A DNA stretch of 64,000 bases from the NCBI RefSeq assembly GCF_032118995.1, contig NC_092651.1, forward strand, positions 6,612,785 through 6,676,784. The letters are read 5' to 3'. Position 1 is the first letter of the stretch. Every line of letters starts with the position of its first letter. Source of the stretch: Asterias amurensis. Taxonomy: Eukaryota > Echinodermata > Asteroidea > Forcipulatida > Asteriidae. This document shows positions 11,383 through 23,039 of this stretch, one piece after another. A program made the translations under genes and the position numbers. Below the pieces are notes generated by a model, which saw only the letters and a list, made by a program, of their open reading frames with translations, made no database searches and had not been told where the DNA came from.

Positions 11383-11540
11383 TATCTGCAGTTAGCCTTG
11401 GTTGTCCTGAATCCGACAATCAATTTGTGTGGCCATCCTAAAGCTCATTATTCTCGAGTATTTGGGCATACTCCTAACGCTCTTCAACAGCATGTTCAAT
11501 AGATTTGTTTATGCACAGTGCTATAAGGGATTCGGATTGA
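11383..11540 (+). pseudogene. Class-A-GPCR-like TM7 fragment, copy A
   Basis: After a plausible acceptor (gttttatctgcag) the frame reads LGILLTLFNSMFNRFVYA followed by QCYKGFGLKQYP. The spacing resembles TM7-helix 8 of rhodopsin-like receptors (NSxxNPxxY), with Arg replacing Pro. The same stretch recurs at 20870-21068 (copy B), where the reading frame ends soon after with a stop. A different frame upstream (LALVVLNPTIN) could be the TM6 end, so a frameshift is likely. The fragment is cut by a palindromic TTAA element from about 11555. Confidence 0.5.
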
Positions 11541-11554
11541 AACAATACCCAAAC

Positions 11555-11830
11555 CCATTTACACAAATATGTCTCGAAATTGCGTGGTTTTCGTTTTACC
11601 TCGTCGACAAACACGGTCGGCCATTTATGGGAGTCAAAAATTTGATTCCCATAAATGGCCGACCGTGTTAGTTCGCGACGTAAAATGAAAACCGTCCAAT
11701 TTTGAGCGATACTTGTGTGAATCATTAAATTCTACTTTTAAAACATCTTTCTGACCATATATATTTCATAACAAACGGTTTCAAACGCTTTTCATAGACC
11801 AACTGGTCCGATCCAAGGCAACGTGTTCCT
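11555..11830. mobile_element. MITE family B, 5'-truncated copy
   Basis: It matches the palindromic elements at 27689-28070 and 51105-51492 but lacks the left end. The right end gcaacgtgttcct is followed by TTAA (11831-11834). The central hairpin (cggccatttatgggagtcaa and its complement) is retained. Confidence 0.8.
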
Positions 11831-12030
11831 TTAAAAGCTATTGATATTATAATAGTAAGCAAGTTTTCTGTTTATTACAAATAGCTTATATAATAGGTAG
11901 CATTATATTATTATACTCAACATTAATTACTGTCATGTCTGTAGGTGGCGCCCTAGCATTGCCTCTATTTCCAACGGCATGTTTGAAGTAAAACTACACA
12001 TTTTGCAAAATATCGATATTAAAAAAAATA

Positions 12031-12899
12031 ATATCAACAGGAAAATCAGTTGTTAAATATTCACATATCGAGTACGATTTGTCTTTTATTTTAAAACATG
12101 GAGTGGTTGTAATAGAAAGGATATCCGACGTGAAGCATAACATCAATCAAAAGCCAATTACTCATAAATTTAAAAGATGTAAATGATTCAAAAGTAATAG
12201 TCCGCGTGTAGCAACCATATTAAGATAATGTTGATAATATTTCTCTTTTTCCTCAGATCCCTCTTCAAAAATTCGATACCCCGAAAATCTTCAAAAGTCA
12301 CTTCTCATTGAACAAAAGCCCCACTTTGGGGACAATTAACTTTAACATTAGATGAGATATGTACTATTTAAGGTCAGACTATGAATCTAGGGCCAAAAGT
12401 AAGTTGGTACACAAGCTTGCAACCCTTTAGCTGTTACCGTTTCAAATTTATGGGCTCTTAAAGTTTGAAAAAAGGCACAACGACGTGTTTTCGCCACGCG
12501 GCGCTGGGGCGGAGCTTAAAAAGGGGAGGCTTGGGCAAAAATCGTGAAGCCATATCTCGTAAACGCTATGGAGTATGAAACAAAGTTTGACAAAGTTTTA
12601 AGAAAATCTGAGAGGATCAGTTGGGACATTTTCTGAAATTTGGTTGATTTGACATGGAATGACCCATGCCGTCTGTAGTGCAATCGGTCTATTGTTATGA
12701 TTTTACATCATAGCACCTTTTAGTTTGGTAAACCAGCCCAGCGGAATTTAAATCATATGTGACTCAATGTAAAGCGAAAGTCAAACAATTTTTTTATTAA
12801 GTTATTGGTACGTTTAGAATAATAGTTGACTGTGGATTTGTTGGAATGACAGATTATTCATATTCTTGATGAGAATGTCTTGGTTTTGGTTCGTCGTTA
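12031..12899. other. Intergenic, nothing recognised
   Basis: No supported gene. It is AT-rich except for a short GC-rich patch at about 12485-12525. Confidence 0.45.
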
Positions 12900-12905
12900 T
12901 TTATT
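12900..12905 (-). terminator. Poly(A) signal of the TRIM-NHL gene
   Basis: AATAAA on the minus strand, about 70 bases beyond the stop codon of the gene at 12976-14910. Confidence 0.6.
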
Positions 12906-12975
12906 ATTGGATGTTGTTAATTTCCAATTGTCATCGACGATACTGTATCGTTTTCGACCATGACGTCATCGACAT

Positions 12976-14910
12976 TCACAGACGACGCAAGACCTTGACC
13001 GAGTATGCATCAGCCACGATGAGGTCACCGGTAGGAGTAAACGTCATGCCTAGAGGATTGTACAAGCCACGAGCTACACAGCCGATGTGCTCACCTGATG
13101 CATCGTAATGATGTATCTCATTGGTTCTATAGCCACCGCAATGAACAGACACATAGATGTCTCCAGCATCGTCGCAGCACACACCAGGCGGCTTGACAGG
13201 CTTACCGCCAATGGAGGTGCTGATATTGAACACCTCGTTTCCCATGAAATCCACACAAACTAGTTCCATCGTCTGGTAGTTTGTGAAGATCAGACGCTCC
13301 TTGCTGCTTACAGATAGATAGCAGTCGCTACTAATATCGTCATGATGTATTGTGGAAATAATGGATCCATCCATATTATGGAGAGATATGACCTTTCTCT
13401 TACAGTCAGCCACTGCAATCCGATCTTTATTGTCCACAGCAATACCATGAAGTAGACTCTCTGACTGCCCCTCGACTTGATTCTGTGAGGGTCGGAACTG
13501 ACGAATGTATCTCAGTTCTCTATCATAAACCTTTACATCCTGTCTGTCAGTAACCAGGAGCAGGTCATCAGAGGTCACGGCAACACCATAAGGTTGTATT
13601 AGTTTACCGTCCTCTGTTCCACTTTGAACACCTGTAGATTTGTAACTACCCTTTGATGTAAATGTGGATAATAGCCACCTGTATGTATCAGTAACGACAA
13701 TGTCACCATTGCTAAAGCAAGCAACGTCCAGTGCCCACTTGAACTCCCCATCACCTCCCCCATGTTTACCAAACTCTGTCTTCACCTCCCACTTCTCTTC
13801 CTCTAGTATTTCACCGAGATCTGCATCAGTGACGACATCATGACCTTTGAACCGGATGAATGACTTGCTATGCTGCACTGTTTGAAACTGAAGCTCTTTG
13901 TGGAAGTCTAAGTTGTGCATAACTTTTGGCTTGAGGTCCAGCAGCTCAAAGTTATCAGCATGTTGCATTAAGTCATTGACTGAAGCTACGATCTGCTCTG
14001 CACGGCTCATCTTATCGTGATTGCTGCTCTGTATGCTCCCAAATCCCTCACCTCTTTCTTGACCGATTTGGATGACTGCTTCTTGAAGGAGGCGAGATGC
14101 GTTTCTTATCTTAGTGATTTCCTCTTCCTCCTTAGCCACAATATCTCGAAGAGCCTGGTCGACCATAAGCTGTAATCTTTGCTGTGAGTATTTGATAGAG
14201 TTATCAACTTTTTGGAATTGTTTGCGACACTCATTAAACTTCTGCAAGGTTTCATCAACAGCTCGACGATAAGATCGAATGGAATCATTGATTTCAGAGA
14301 GATTGTGGTTTGACGCTCGGTGATCGAACACCGCGCAAACAGGGCATGCAAGTAATTCACACGTGTCGCAATAGAAACGCAGATCCTGGTCAGTGTGTTT
14401 ACGGCACTTTTGTGCTTCAGTTTTGTCCTTGTCTTTGGGTCGCTCATTTGACGCGCTGACCGCATCAACGATTTGATGATGCCTGATGACTTTTAGCTTC
14501 GCGTGGTTATCCAGACATATTTTGCAAAAATTCGCATCACAATCAACACACCGTGAGACGGCTTCAAGACCTTCGTCGCATCCTTCGCAAGTCGAGAGAG
14601 GAGAGTTAGTGTCCTCTTTCGAACCTTCAAGATTAATGACGTCATCAATAAGCGAGCTCAAGAAAAAGCAGCTAAGAAGATCCGACAATCCTCCATCTGG
14701 GATTGACGTTTCCTTTTTACACATTGGGCAAATAATAAGATCCGTCTTCGGATCCTGTTTGTTTATAAGTTCCTGAAGGCATTTTAAGCAGAAGCTGTGA
14801 AGACAGTCCAGGATTTTCGGATCGGTGAACCGACTCAGGCAGATTGGGCATTCGATGTTTACATGTCTAATCTTGCAAGTGGTCTCAGTGTGTAAAGCAG
14901 CTTCAGCCAT
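12976..14910 (-). CDS. TRIM-NHL protein, probable E3 ubiquitin ligase
   Basis: Intact 644-residue single-exon frame. A C3HC4 RING occupies residues 21-64 (C21, C24, C36, H38, C41, C44, C61, C64). A first B-box spans about 108-145 (CEGC ... CVDC ... CKIC) and a second about 169-203 (CRKH ... CDTC ... CPVC ... H). A helical coiled coil follows at about 205-335. The last ~270 residues hold repeated blade patterns such as WALDVACFSNGDIVVTDT, PYGVAVTSDDLLLVTD and LHGIAVDNKDRIAVAD, i.e. an NHL beta-propeller. RING-B-box-coiled coil-NHL without a filamin domain is the TRIM2/TRIM56-like layout common in marine invertebrates. Known members ubiquitinate targets or bind RNA; the target here is unknown. 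A possible 5'-UTR acceptor (gtaacag) lies just upstream of the ATG. Confidence 0.93.
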   Translation of the reverse strand: MAEAALHTETTCKIRHVNIECPICLSRFTDPKILDCLHSFCLKCLQELINKQDPKTDLIICPMCKKETSIPDGGLSDLLSCFFLSSLIDDVINLEGSKEDTNSPLSTCEGCDEGLEAVSRCVDCDANFCKICLDNHAKLKVIRHHQIVDAVSASNERPKDKDKTEAQKCRKHTDQDLRFYCDTCELLACPVCAVFDHRASNHNLSEINDSIRSYRRAVDETLQKFNECRKQFQKVDNSIKYSQQRLQLMVDQALRDIVAKEEEEITKIRNASRLLQEAVIQIGQERGEGFGSIQSSNHDKMSRAEQIVASVNDLMQHADNFELLDLKPKVMHNLDFHKELQFQTVQHSKSFIRFKGHDVVTDADLGEILEEEKWEVKTEFGKHGGGDGEFKWALDVACFSNGDIVVTDTYRWLLSTFTSKGSYKSTGVQSGTEDGKLIQPYGVAVTSDDLLLVTDRQDVKVYDRELRYIRQFRPSQNQVEGQSESLLHGIAVDNKDRIAVADCKRKVISLHNMDGSIISTIHHDDISSDCYLSVSSKERLIFTNYQTMELVCVDFMGNEVFNISTSIGGKPVKPPGVCCDDAGDIYVSVHCGGYRTNEIHHYDASGEHIGCVARGLYNPLGMTFTPTGDLIVADAYSVKVLRRL

Positions 14911-15223
14911 CTTGATGAGAATGGGCTCCTGTTACCTGATGAAATAAAACAAGGACGTGTTCGTTTTACAATCAGCCTGAACAATAATGTAGACTTGTAG
15001 ACGAAAGGTGGCAGCACATTTACTGTGTTAGTTCTGACATTGACCTTTTCGCAATTGCCCAATGCGCAAGCGCAAGCGCTAACGGTTGACTGAAGTGCAT
15101 GCTGGTCTAGCTAGGTATCAAACTTGATCGCTGTAGCAAGACCAGCATGCACCTCATTTAAGGCCTACAGCACACGTACCGAGTAATTGCAAAAAGATAC
15201 ATAGACTGGTTACCTATGATTAA
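14911..15223. other. Upstream region with an inverted repeat
   Basis: The only structure seen is an inverted pair gtgcatgctggtct / agaccagcatgcac at about 15095-15153 with a ~32-base loop. No TATA box was identified for the TRIM gene. Confidence 0.5.
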
Positions 15224-15440
15224 AGGCAGTGGACACTATTGGTAATTACTTAAAATAATTATTAGCATAAAATCTTATTTTGGTAATGAGTAAAGGGGAG
15301 AGGCTGTTAGTATGAAACATTTTGAGAAACGGCTCCCTTTGAAGTGAAAAAAAAAGAAACTTTCCACGAATATGATTTTGAGACCACAGATTTAGAACTT
15401 GAGGTTCCCCCAAATGAAATCAGAGAAAAGTATATTCTTA
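15224..15440. mobile_element. MITE family A, half copy
   Basis: It starts after TTAA (15220-15223) with aggcagtggacactattgg and follows the family for about 200 bases, then loses similarity. The inverted right half is missing. Confidence 0.75.
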
Positions 15441-16430
15441 TAGGCCTAATATATAAATCGTTTAAGGCTGCATAAAATGCTGCCGTAAAGGAAAACTTTT
15501 ATTCATATCAGTATGTGGACTATAACATGAAAAATGCATGGAAACGCGCGCGCGATCGTATTGGCGGTAAATGTTTGTTGTGGTTTTGCGGTTACAGAGA
15601 GTGCAGGATGTGACAAAGTTCTGTTAAATACGTGGTGGTCTGAACGCAGACCAATGGCTCCGTTAACACAACTTCGTCAGATCTTGGAGGTAGAAATTTC
15701 TACCTCCATGGTCAGATGCACTACAGAGAAACTTACTACAGCAAAATGGCCAGCGAAAAAGGTTGCTTAGACTATTAATGAAGCAAGCGCTGCAATTGAG
15801 AGGAGGTATGCCTATTTTAAATATCCGTTTCATAACTAAAATGTGATTATTAAACACCCACAATTTCAATCCTGTATTTTTTTTTTTTTTTTTTTTTTTT
15901 TGATGGCTTACACTTGTTACAATAAGGCCAAGTAAAAAAAAGAAACATGTTTAGTGTCTGGGTTTCTCAAAAAAGAGAAGGAGGAGGGGCTTTTTGCAAA
16001 AAAAAAGGTGTCCTGTATAAAGGAAGCGGGCGTGGACGCTAAACATTCCTATTTTTCTATTTTTACTTGGCCTAATATTATTATGTTTTGGGTATTTACA
16101 CACTCACAGAGCCTATTTTAGAATGCCGTGTACAACTCTAAATTGATACTTGGTGATCACAGTTGGTAATTTATTCCTTTTATACAGTCGAAAAGTTGTA
16201 TCTTATACAAAATGACAAGTTCTCAAAGATTTTAGTGTTTTCGCAATCTTTTGTTACCTGCTGACTATGTAGACTGTTTTAGAACTGCATTGGTGTGTAT
16301 CAACTATATATCAGTTAACATATTTAATAATAATCGTGCACATTTGCCCCCACTTGCCCCACCAAATGAACATGTCTAGTTACGCCGCTGACGACGATAG
16401 TTGACTTACGACTCGCATACATTTAAAGGA
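15441..16430. other. Intergenic with small repeats
   Basis: It holds a perfect 22-bp palindrome (ggaggtagaaatttctacctcc, two 11-base halves) at about 15684-15705 and a poly(T) run at 15878-15901. No supported gene. Confidence 0.5.
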
Positions 16431-16527
16431 ATTGTGGCATTTGGAGGCCATCATGGACACGATGTGTGTTGTAATTGTTTCTGCCCGTGAAACGGCAGAA
16501 ATATTGTCCTTGTGCGGGATGATATTC

Positions 16528-16612
16528 TTCTTCTTCTTCTTCTTCTTCTTCTTCTTCTTCTTCTCCTCCTCCTCCTCCTCCTCCTCCTCCTCCTCCTCCT
16601 CCTCCTCCTCCT
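16528..16612 (+). repeat. (TTC)n(TCC)n microsatellite
   Basis: A compound pure tract of TTC then TCC triplets. The Phe/Ser-rich reading frame across it is an artefact. Confidence 0.95.
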
Positions 16613-16989
16613 CTATCTATACATCATATGAAAGGGCTTTACGTACAGAGTCTGTGTTGAAGGCGTTTTTAACAAACATTCCCCTTTCGGTTAGTTGGGC
16701 AGAGATACCCGTATTTGCTCAAATACAGCTCCTGTGCTTTCTAGTTGATTTTGCCCTTGTCTTTCACTTTATACTTGACACCAAGAATAACACTAACACC
16801 CAGCGGGCAATCACAGTGTTTAGCATGATCCAAACTCCACACTGACCCGAGTCAGTGAGTTTTTGTTAACAGGGTCAAACTGACCAGCTATTATGCAACT
16901 GCAGTGTATCTGAGATCAATTATTGTTTAATGTTGACTCGAACATTCGACCCACTGACCCCCATAATAATATTTGAGATTTGGCCCTCA

Positions 16990-17356
16990 CGGAATTGGTA
17001 AGAAACAAAAATCGTGAAGATCACAGATTTTCATAAAACTTACACGGTCTAATGATGATGGTAATAGAAAACATCCCTTGAAATATTTCTATATGAAATG
17101 TCTTATTTGATGAGAATTAAATAATCTAACTTCGCGTTTGGAGTTTATCGCTCAGTGAGAGTTTTATTCATTGTTTTTCTTCCATTGATGTCATGCAAAA
17201 TGTGTAATCGTTTTTTTCACTATTTTCTCGTGACCAAGATGGCCGATCGATCTCAAACTTCTACAGGTTTGTCAGTTGATGTATATAGTTGATTACATAG
17301 AGTGCTTACACTGCCAGCAACTGTTTTGTTAGTAAAATCAATTCTGTAATGTTCCT
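16990..17356. mobile_element. MITE family C, left-truncated copy
   Basis: It matches 26230-26768 in reverse orientation (cttcgcgtttggagtttatcg, cgtgaccaagatggccgat, cactgccagcaac). The right end caattctgtaatgttcct is followed by TTAA (17357-17360). Flanking sequence is itself duplicated: ggaggccatcatggacacga occurs at 16445 and again at about 17381. This copy lacks the SINE present in the other copy. Confidence 0.65.
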
Positions 17357-17360
17357 TTAA

Positions 17361-17989
17361 ATGAATTGCGGCATTTGGAGGCCATCATGGACACGATGTG
17401 TCTTCCCTTTATACTTTACACCAAGAATAACACTAACGCACAGCGGGCAATCACAATGTTGACTCGAACATTCGACCCACTGACCCCCATATTTAAGATT
17501 TGGCACTAACGGAATTGTGACTTTAAATATTAAACAGGGATGTTAATAAACAGGGATGTTAATAACGCAAAAAAGACATATTTTGCACTTTTGGGGTTTC
17601 ACGAAGTAGCACGCATCTTCTCTTGTGTCTAGTTTCATAATTAATTATGCGAATGAGTCAAAATAAGATTAATTGATAAGTTCAAGTCATCAAGTATCTA
17701 CATTGAAAAATTTAAATGGAAATACTTTGAAGTTTTGAAGGGAGGCGGGTTTCTAAAAAGTGTTCAACTTCAGAGGCCGTTTTCTTTGATTGTTGTTTTA
17801 TGCTGGTATAGCAGTGAGTGCTACTTCGTGAAACCGCTGACGAAATGAATGAATAAGAGGACTTCTTATTAATAGGATATGTTAATGACATAATTTGTGT
17901 TGATCCTGAAAAAAAGAAACTTAAAAAAAGGTTTGTGAGAACTGAATCATGTACTGTTACATGTACACACAAGTATTGGTCATGTTACA
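17361..17989. other. Intergenic, partly duplicated
   Basis: The first 160 bases repeat parts of 16424-16500 and 16750-16990. The rest has no recognised content. Confidence 0.5.
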
Positions 17990-18440
17990 ATACCCTAGTG
18001 CAAGTAAAGTCCTACCTCAAGCTGTAGATGTGACTAATGCTCACTGCGTACACTTGAACCTCTTTGATGAATCGGAAGTGGAAGATTGCCGGCAACAGTA
18101 ATGGATTCTGTACGATAAACAACGTTCAAGTTTAATAACAAAAACAGTGCACCTCCTTCGCCATCTACAAAATGTTGTACTTCCGCAATTGGGCCATGGT
18201 TGGGCTTACACCACACGGCCTTGCGACCGGTATGCGTTGTAGCATGGACATTTCTACCTCCATGATTGTAGTATAGTAGTTTCTCACAACTGGGAAAACC
18301 CCACATACCCTAACCACACATTGTGTTCGACGTGGTTCGATGGTAGGTTCGTATTGTATTATAGGTGCACCTTATTTCAACCATTGCGAAAGTGTGTGCT
18401 ACATAATAATGTGTTCCTCACATGTCAATGGCTGGTGTGT
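17990..18440. repeat. Composite repeat, partial copy
   Basis: This repeats the head of block A, including exon-like 92-mer copy 2 at 18016-18107 (minus, intact frame, acceptor tttatcgtacag, donor GTAGGA) and the tctcacaactgggaaaac segment. Confidence 0.65.
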
Positions 18441-18519
18441 TTGTGCAGAGAGCTAGGGTAAGGACAGCTCTTGGTTTGTGAAACTTGGTGTGCCAAAATA
18501 AATGAAAGAACGACAGAAT

Positions 18520-18563
18520 GAAATAATAAATGAATGAATGAATGAATGAATGAATGAATGATG
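18520..18563. repeat. (AATG)n microsatellite
   Basis: Tandem aatg tetranucleotides. A shorter tract of the same unit is at 25518-25538. Confidence 0.9.
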
Positions 18564-19755
18564 AAGACTATTTAGTATTTAGGGGATGTCATACACTACA
18601 GTTTAAATTTGCTAAAAAGACATGAAATTCTAAAACATCTCTCATTTTTGTCTCACTAAGCTGCGACCGCTAAATTATAAATGATGATGAAACTTGTCAG
18701 ATGACACGTCTTAGATGGTCATGGACCCTATAGTGCCGCAAGGTGCAAGTAAAGTCCTACCTCAAGCTGTAGATGTGACTAATGCTCACTGCGTACACTT
18801 GAACCTCTTTGGTGAATCAGAAGTGGACGATTGCCGGCAACAATAATGGATTATGATCGTTAACTAACGTTCAAATCGTAAAAGCAGTGCAACTCTTCGC
18901 CAACTCGACACCGATGTGAATGTATACAGTACATACAACGTAATGATCGGCATGCCGTGCGCAATGCAATGGTAGCAATTTCTCACAACTGGAAAACCCC
19001 CACACGTATAGCCTTGCTCAAGGCAGTCGCATTATTCGCCCCGAAAAGATCCCGCTGTAAACCCACCCGTATACCCTGTGCGTGGTGCGTGCGATCACAC
19101 CGCATGACCCATCCGTATACAGGGACTTTGAGTGACAAGAGGGACCTTGTCAATATGTGTTTTATAAAACAGCTCGTTCTTAAATGTCAAATAAGAACAG
19201 AAATCTGGAAAAGAACGGAAGTTTTGTAGTTACAGTTCACGGTTCAAGTCAAGAGAGGGCGCTGTAACCGGGCACTATTTTCAAAGACTAGTGCCCGCTC
19301 GGGTACTAGTTCCCGCAAAACACGCACGCGCAATCACTACACATATTGACTGGCAACGAGGTAAGTAGTATACCACTATTCCCACGAGGGACTTTGATTG
19401 ACCAGAAGAGTGACATATTTCCCGAGGCCCCTCTTCTGGTCACTCACAGGCCCGAGGGGGAATAGACGTACACTAGTTACCGAATTATGCCAGTCAGTAC
19501 GTGTTTTATAGCACAGCTCGGTGTTAAATGTCAAATAAGAACAGAAAAAGGAATTTTGTAGTTGTTGTTCACGGTTCAAGTCAAGAGAGGGCGCTGTTAC
19601 CGCGGGCACTATATATTCAAAGACTATTGCCCGCTCTGGTACTACATTTATTCCCGCAAAACACGCGCGCGCGATCACTAGCCTATATTAGTTCATCTCA
19701 CGTTACTGTGTATCAGCCAACCAAAATACAGAACAAGCAAGAGGTGTGTTGTAAT

Positions 19756-20075
19756 GGTAATTGTCAAAGACTAGTCTTCACAGTTGGTGTATCTCAACAT
19801 ATGAATAAAATAACAAACCTGTGAAAATTTGAGCTCAATCGGTCACCGAAGTTGCGAGAAAATAATGAAAGAAGTTGTGTGCTTTCAGATGCTTGATTTC
19901 GAGACCTCAAATTCTAAATCTGAGGTCTCGAAACGTCACTTCAGAGGGAACTGTTTCTCACAGTGTTTTTTTTTTTTTTTTTACTATCAACCCCCCCCCC
20001 CCCAGTACTCGCAAACAACAAAGGTTTTATGATAATAGTTGTTTTGAGTATTGCCAATAGTGTCCTCTGCCTTAA
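19756..20075. mobile_element. MITE family A, diverged copy
   Basis: Both halves of the palindromic family are present (gtaattgtcaaagactag ... ccaatagtgtcctctgcctta). The terminal TTAA/agg on the left is not recognisable. Poly(T) and poly(C) runs (19966-20003) interrupt the right half. Confidence 0.75.
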
Positions 20076-20869
20076 AAAGAACTTTTTAACTATAAAAATG
20101 GAGATTGGACTCTTAAAAGCTTCTAGCGGGTTCAATGCTCATGAAAGGAGATACTTCAAAAACCCATAAATGAAGAGCTCAGGGAAAACCATATGGTTGA
20201 AACAAAATAATCTTGTGCACGTGGTATATACCTTCCGACTTTAGTCTCCGTACCAACATTACCTCCACGTTATGTGTGCATTGAACATTTGTTGATATGC
20301 AAATAAATCAAAGTGTAAACCACTTGACTTATGATAATACAACTTAATCCAGTTTGGTTTGCTTTTTACGCTACGATGTTTTCGGGAAACCCTTTCTCAA
20401 AATGGCGTCCATGTATGACATTGAAATAAAATAGTTTTTCGTTGTGTGCATTGGGTTCTTTGAATCCCATTTGACAAAATGGAAAAAGTGGAAAGAAAGT
20501 TGATTAAAATCAGAGGATCCTATTGCTGTTGCTTTTAACTTGATTCAAAGAACTTAAGGAATCAACACGTCTCTCAATTATGATTTGATGATTAGTGAAA
20601 TACAACACACATTGCCGACTTGGTTTTGGCACTGTCGGAAAGCCAAACTCAAGGGCTCTCTAGAAATGAATTCTGAAGGTTACGAGGGGCGAAATGAATT
20701 CTGAAGGTTACGAGGGGCCGGGGAAAGAGGAAACCTTGAAGACTTCACTGAGAGATCGAGCGCCCAGGGTGTTTGAGATAAAACGAAACAGTAGCAGCCG
20801 GAAAGAACCGTCACCCTCAGCTGACCAAACCATACTTCGAAGGTATAAAAGCTAGAGAGACAGTTGTTT

Positions 20870-21068
20870 TATCTACAGTTAGCCTTGGTTGTCTTGAATC
20901 CGACAATCAATTTGTGTGGCTATCCTAAAGCATCTGCAGCTCATTATTCTCGAGTATTTGGGCATACTCCTAACGCTCTTCAACAGCATGTTCAATAGAT
21001 TTGTTTATGCACAGTGCTATAAGGGATTCGGATTGAAACAATATCCAAGCCCATTATACTTCGCTTGA
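20870..21068 (+). pseudogene. Class-A-GPCR-like TM7 fragment, copy B
   Basis: Same fragment as at 11383-11540, with nine extra bases (catctgcag) upstream of the LIILEYLG segment. The frame continues through the NSMFNRFVY motif and stops at about 21068. It is preceded by the same TATA-like and acceptor-like sequence. A full receptor is not present. Confidence 0.5.
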
Positions 21069-21470
21069 TTTTGGTTTGATCGAAACAAGTGTCTCGTGGC
21101 ACTGGTGGACGGTGACGGGCTGAGTGTGTTTAACCAATTCTGTTTATGTGTAATGTTACTTTATTGGTCCTCCCCCTTTTTAATGGGCGGGGGGGTTCTG
21201 ACCTATTGGGATTAAAGGTCACGTATAGTGAAGCAGTTGATCCTTTTGAGGAAGATTTGGAATTAAAACAATAATGTACGTTGGTAAAATTATCAAGTCC
21301 AGGCCTCGGCGCGGGTTTAAACCACTAGTTGAAAACCTCTTCACCACACATTGATCCCCTTATTATTTACTGTCATGTCTGTAGGTGGCGCCCAATTATT
21401 GCCTCTGTATCACACGTCATGTTTGAAGTAAAACTACACATTTTGCAAAATATCGATATTTCGAAAATAC

Positions 21471-23039
21471 AGCATTGGTAAGGCTGCAGACAGTGTAATG
21501 TTCCTGCTATGTGTGATTCAACACACATGGACAAAATATTGAGGAAACTTGAACTCAATCCGTCGTCTGAGTCAGAAGAAACTAGTGAAAAAACGTGCAC
21601 ATTATTTCTCAGCATGTGAAACACAACCAAATGTTAACTTCAGTTGTTATAAAAACCGAAATGAAAATGGGGGTCTTCAATGCTATTTTCTCCGCTTCGG
21701 CAGAATTTCAGACATGAATATTTCCATGGGAGATTGGTACTGGTGTAAAGTTCAGAATAGGGTTAGCTTTTAGACAGATAGCTTTTAGCTCGATATATAT
21801 CAATCCTGTATTTTACCTTCAATAGAGCAATTACTAATACGCTAAAAGGGCTAATAATATTATGGACACGTGTTTGGCCAAGTAAAAAGGATTTTTGTTC
21901 CAAGGCCACAGCCTTGATGAAGACATCTGGTCACTCATTGGTAAAATTTGCATTTTTTTATTTTTTTTTTATTAATTGAAACTAAGTAAATTAGTACTTC
22001 CGCTACAGCTCCAAGAAAGCTTGCATATTGTTAGTAGTTATGACATTAAAACTCCTTTCTATTTGCTATTCCCTAGATAATGTGTCAATAAAGCTAATTT
22101 TTTATTTTTTTTATTGCTTCAAAACCTCCAAAAATGGAGAAGATAAAAAGATTAATAAAAATGACATCAAAAATACAAAATAAGGGACATAAACACGCAA
22201 ATAAAGAAACAGGATAACCCTGACACTCTCGGACGACCCCCAGACCATCCTGACAAAGTATGAAACAAAGGGATTGTCACGATCTGAGTAGCAGACCGAG
22301 AGTATCAAAGTCATCATATTCAAGAAACTGATTACGAAACAAAACTGTTTTTACACTATCAGAAATACCAAGAATGTTTTCCCCTTGCACAAGTTAATTT
22401 TTATAGCAATAACTTCAAAGACTTATGTCCTCCCAAGTATAATGCTTAGCAGTTACAAGCGCTTCTCTGAAACAATCGTGATATAATCTATGAAAGTGAA
22501 GCAAAATTGATTTGTTTGATTTGCATTTTTAAGTAAGTACTTAATCCGCTACAACCCCTAAAAAGGTTGCGGAGTGTTAGTAGTGTCTAATTGTTATTTC
22601 CTAAATAATGTGTAATTATAACTAATAATGTTTTAAAGACTTATCTCCTCCCAAGTCCAATTGCTTGTTGGAAATAATCGTTGATATGATCCATGGCTTT
22701 AAGTGAAACAAAAATTGATTTGTCAGTGAAGATGCTTTATAGATAGTTGTACAACATTGCCTTCATGATGAATGTTCTGTATGCGTAGTATGACAACAGG
22801 ATAGTGTGTAGCACTGATGGTGATCGGGGAACTAGACAAAGAGAGCTAGACCAACATCGTTTACGTGGTACATCACCTTGGTGCCCTAACTAGTTATCTT
22901 CGTAAACCTTGTTTTACATGTTTTGGTTGGAGAACTTTGCAACCAAAGTGTTTGCTATTAATAAACAGTTAGCCGTATATAATATTATAGTTTTATTGCA
23001 TATGTATTTATGTTTTCATTGTATCGTTTATATTTTGTC
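21471..23039. other. Intergenic, nothing recognised
   Basis: AT-rich. Two similar stretches (about 21955-22110 and 22500-22640, sharing taagtactt ... ttagtagt ... tattccctagataatgtgt) suggest an old duplication. A hydrophobic minus-strand frame near 22111-22323 has no recognisable motif and I do not call it. Confidence 0.4.

Larger units (their letters stand above)
9640..12030. repeat. Composite repeat block A
   Basis: Segments of this interval recur in the same order near 18735-21470. They recur inverted or partly in 50671-51100, 52255-53195 and 53735-54285, and a partial head is at 17990-18440. Shared landmarks are an exon-like 92-mer (9658-9749), a ctcacaactggaaaa segment, a frame starting MAT at 10864, and a segment with gtataaaagc then a GPCR-like TM7 frame (11105-11530). 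The last landmark is a tail at 11935-12025 matching 21370-21465. No terminal repeats were found. It may be a large mobile element or a duplicated gene relic. Confidence 0.65.
18735..21470. repeat. Composite repeat block B
   Basis: Collinear relative of 9640-12030. It has 92-mer copy 3 at 18761-18852 (minus; acceptor lost, internal stop) and a segment with ttttcgggaaaccctttctc at about 20385. A TATA-like gtataaaagc lies at about 20841, a TM7-like GPCR fragment at 20870-21068, and a tail at 21370-21465. A direct duplication (about 19155-19345 and 19500-19680, sharing caagtcaagagagggcgctg) and a family A MITE interrupt it. Confidence 0.6.

Noticed and set aside
22111-22323. 70-residue hydrophobic minus-strand frame
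   Set aside because: AT-rich chance frame; no motif, splice sites or repeated conservation.
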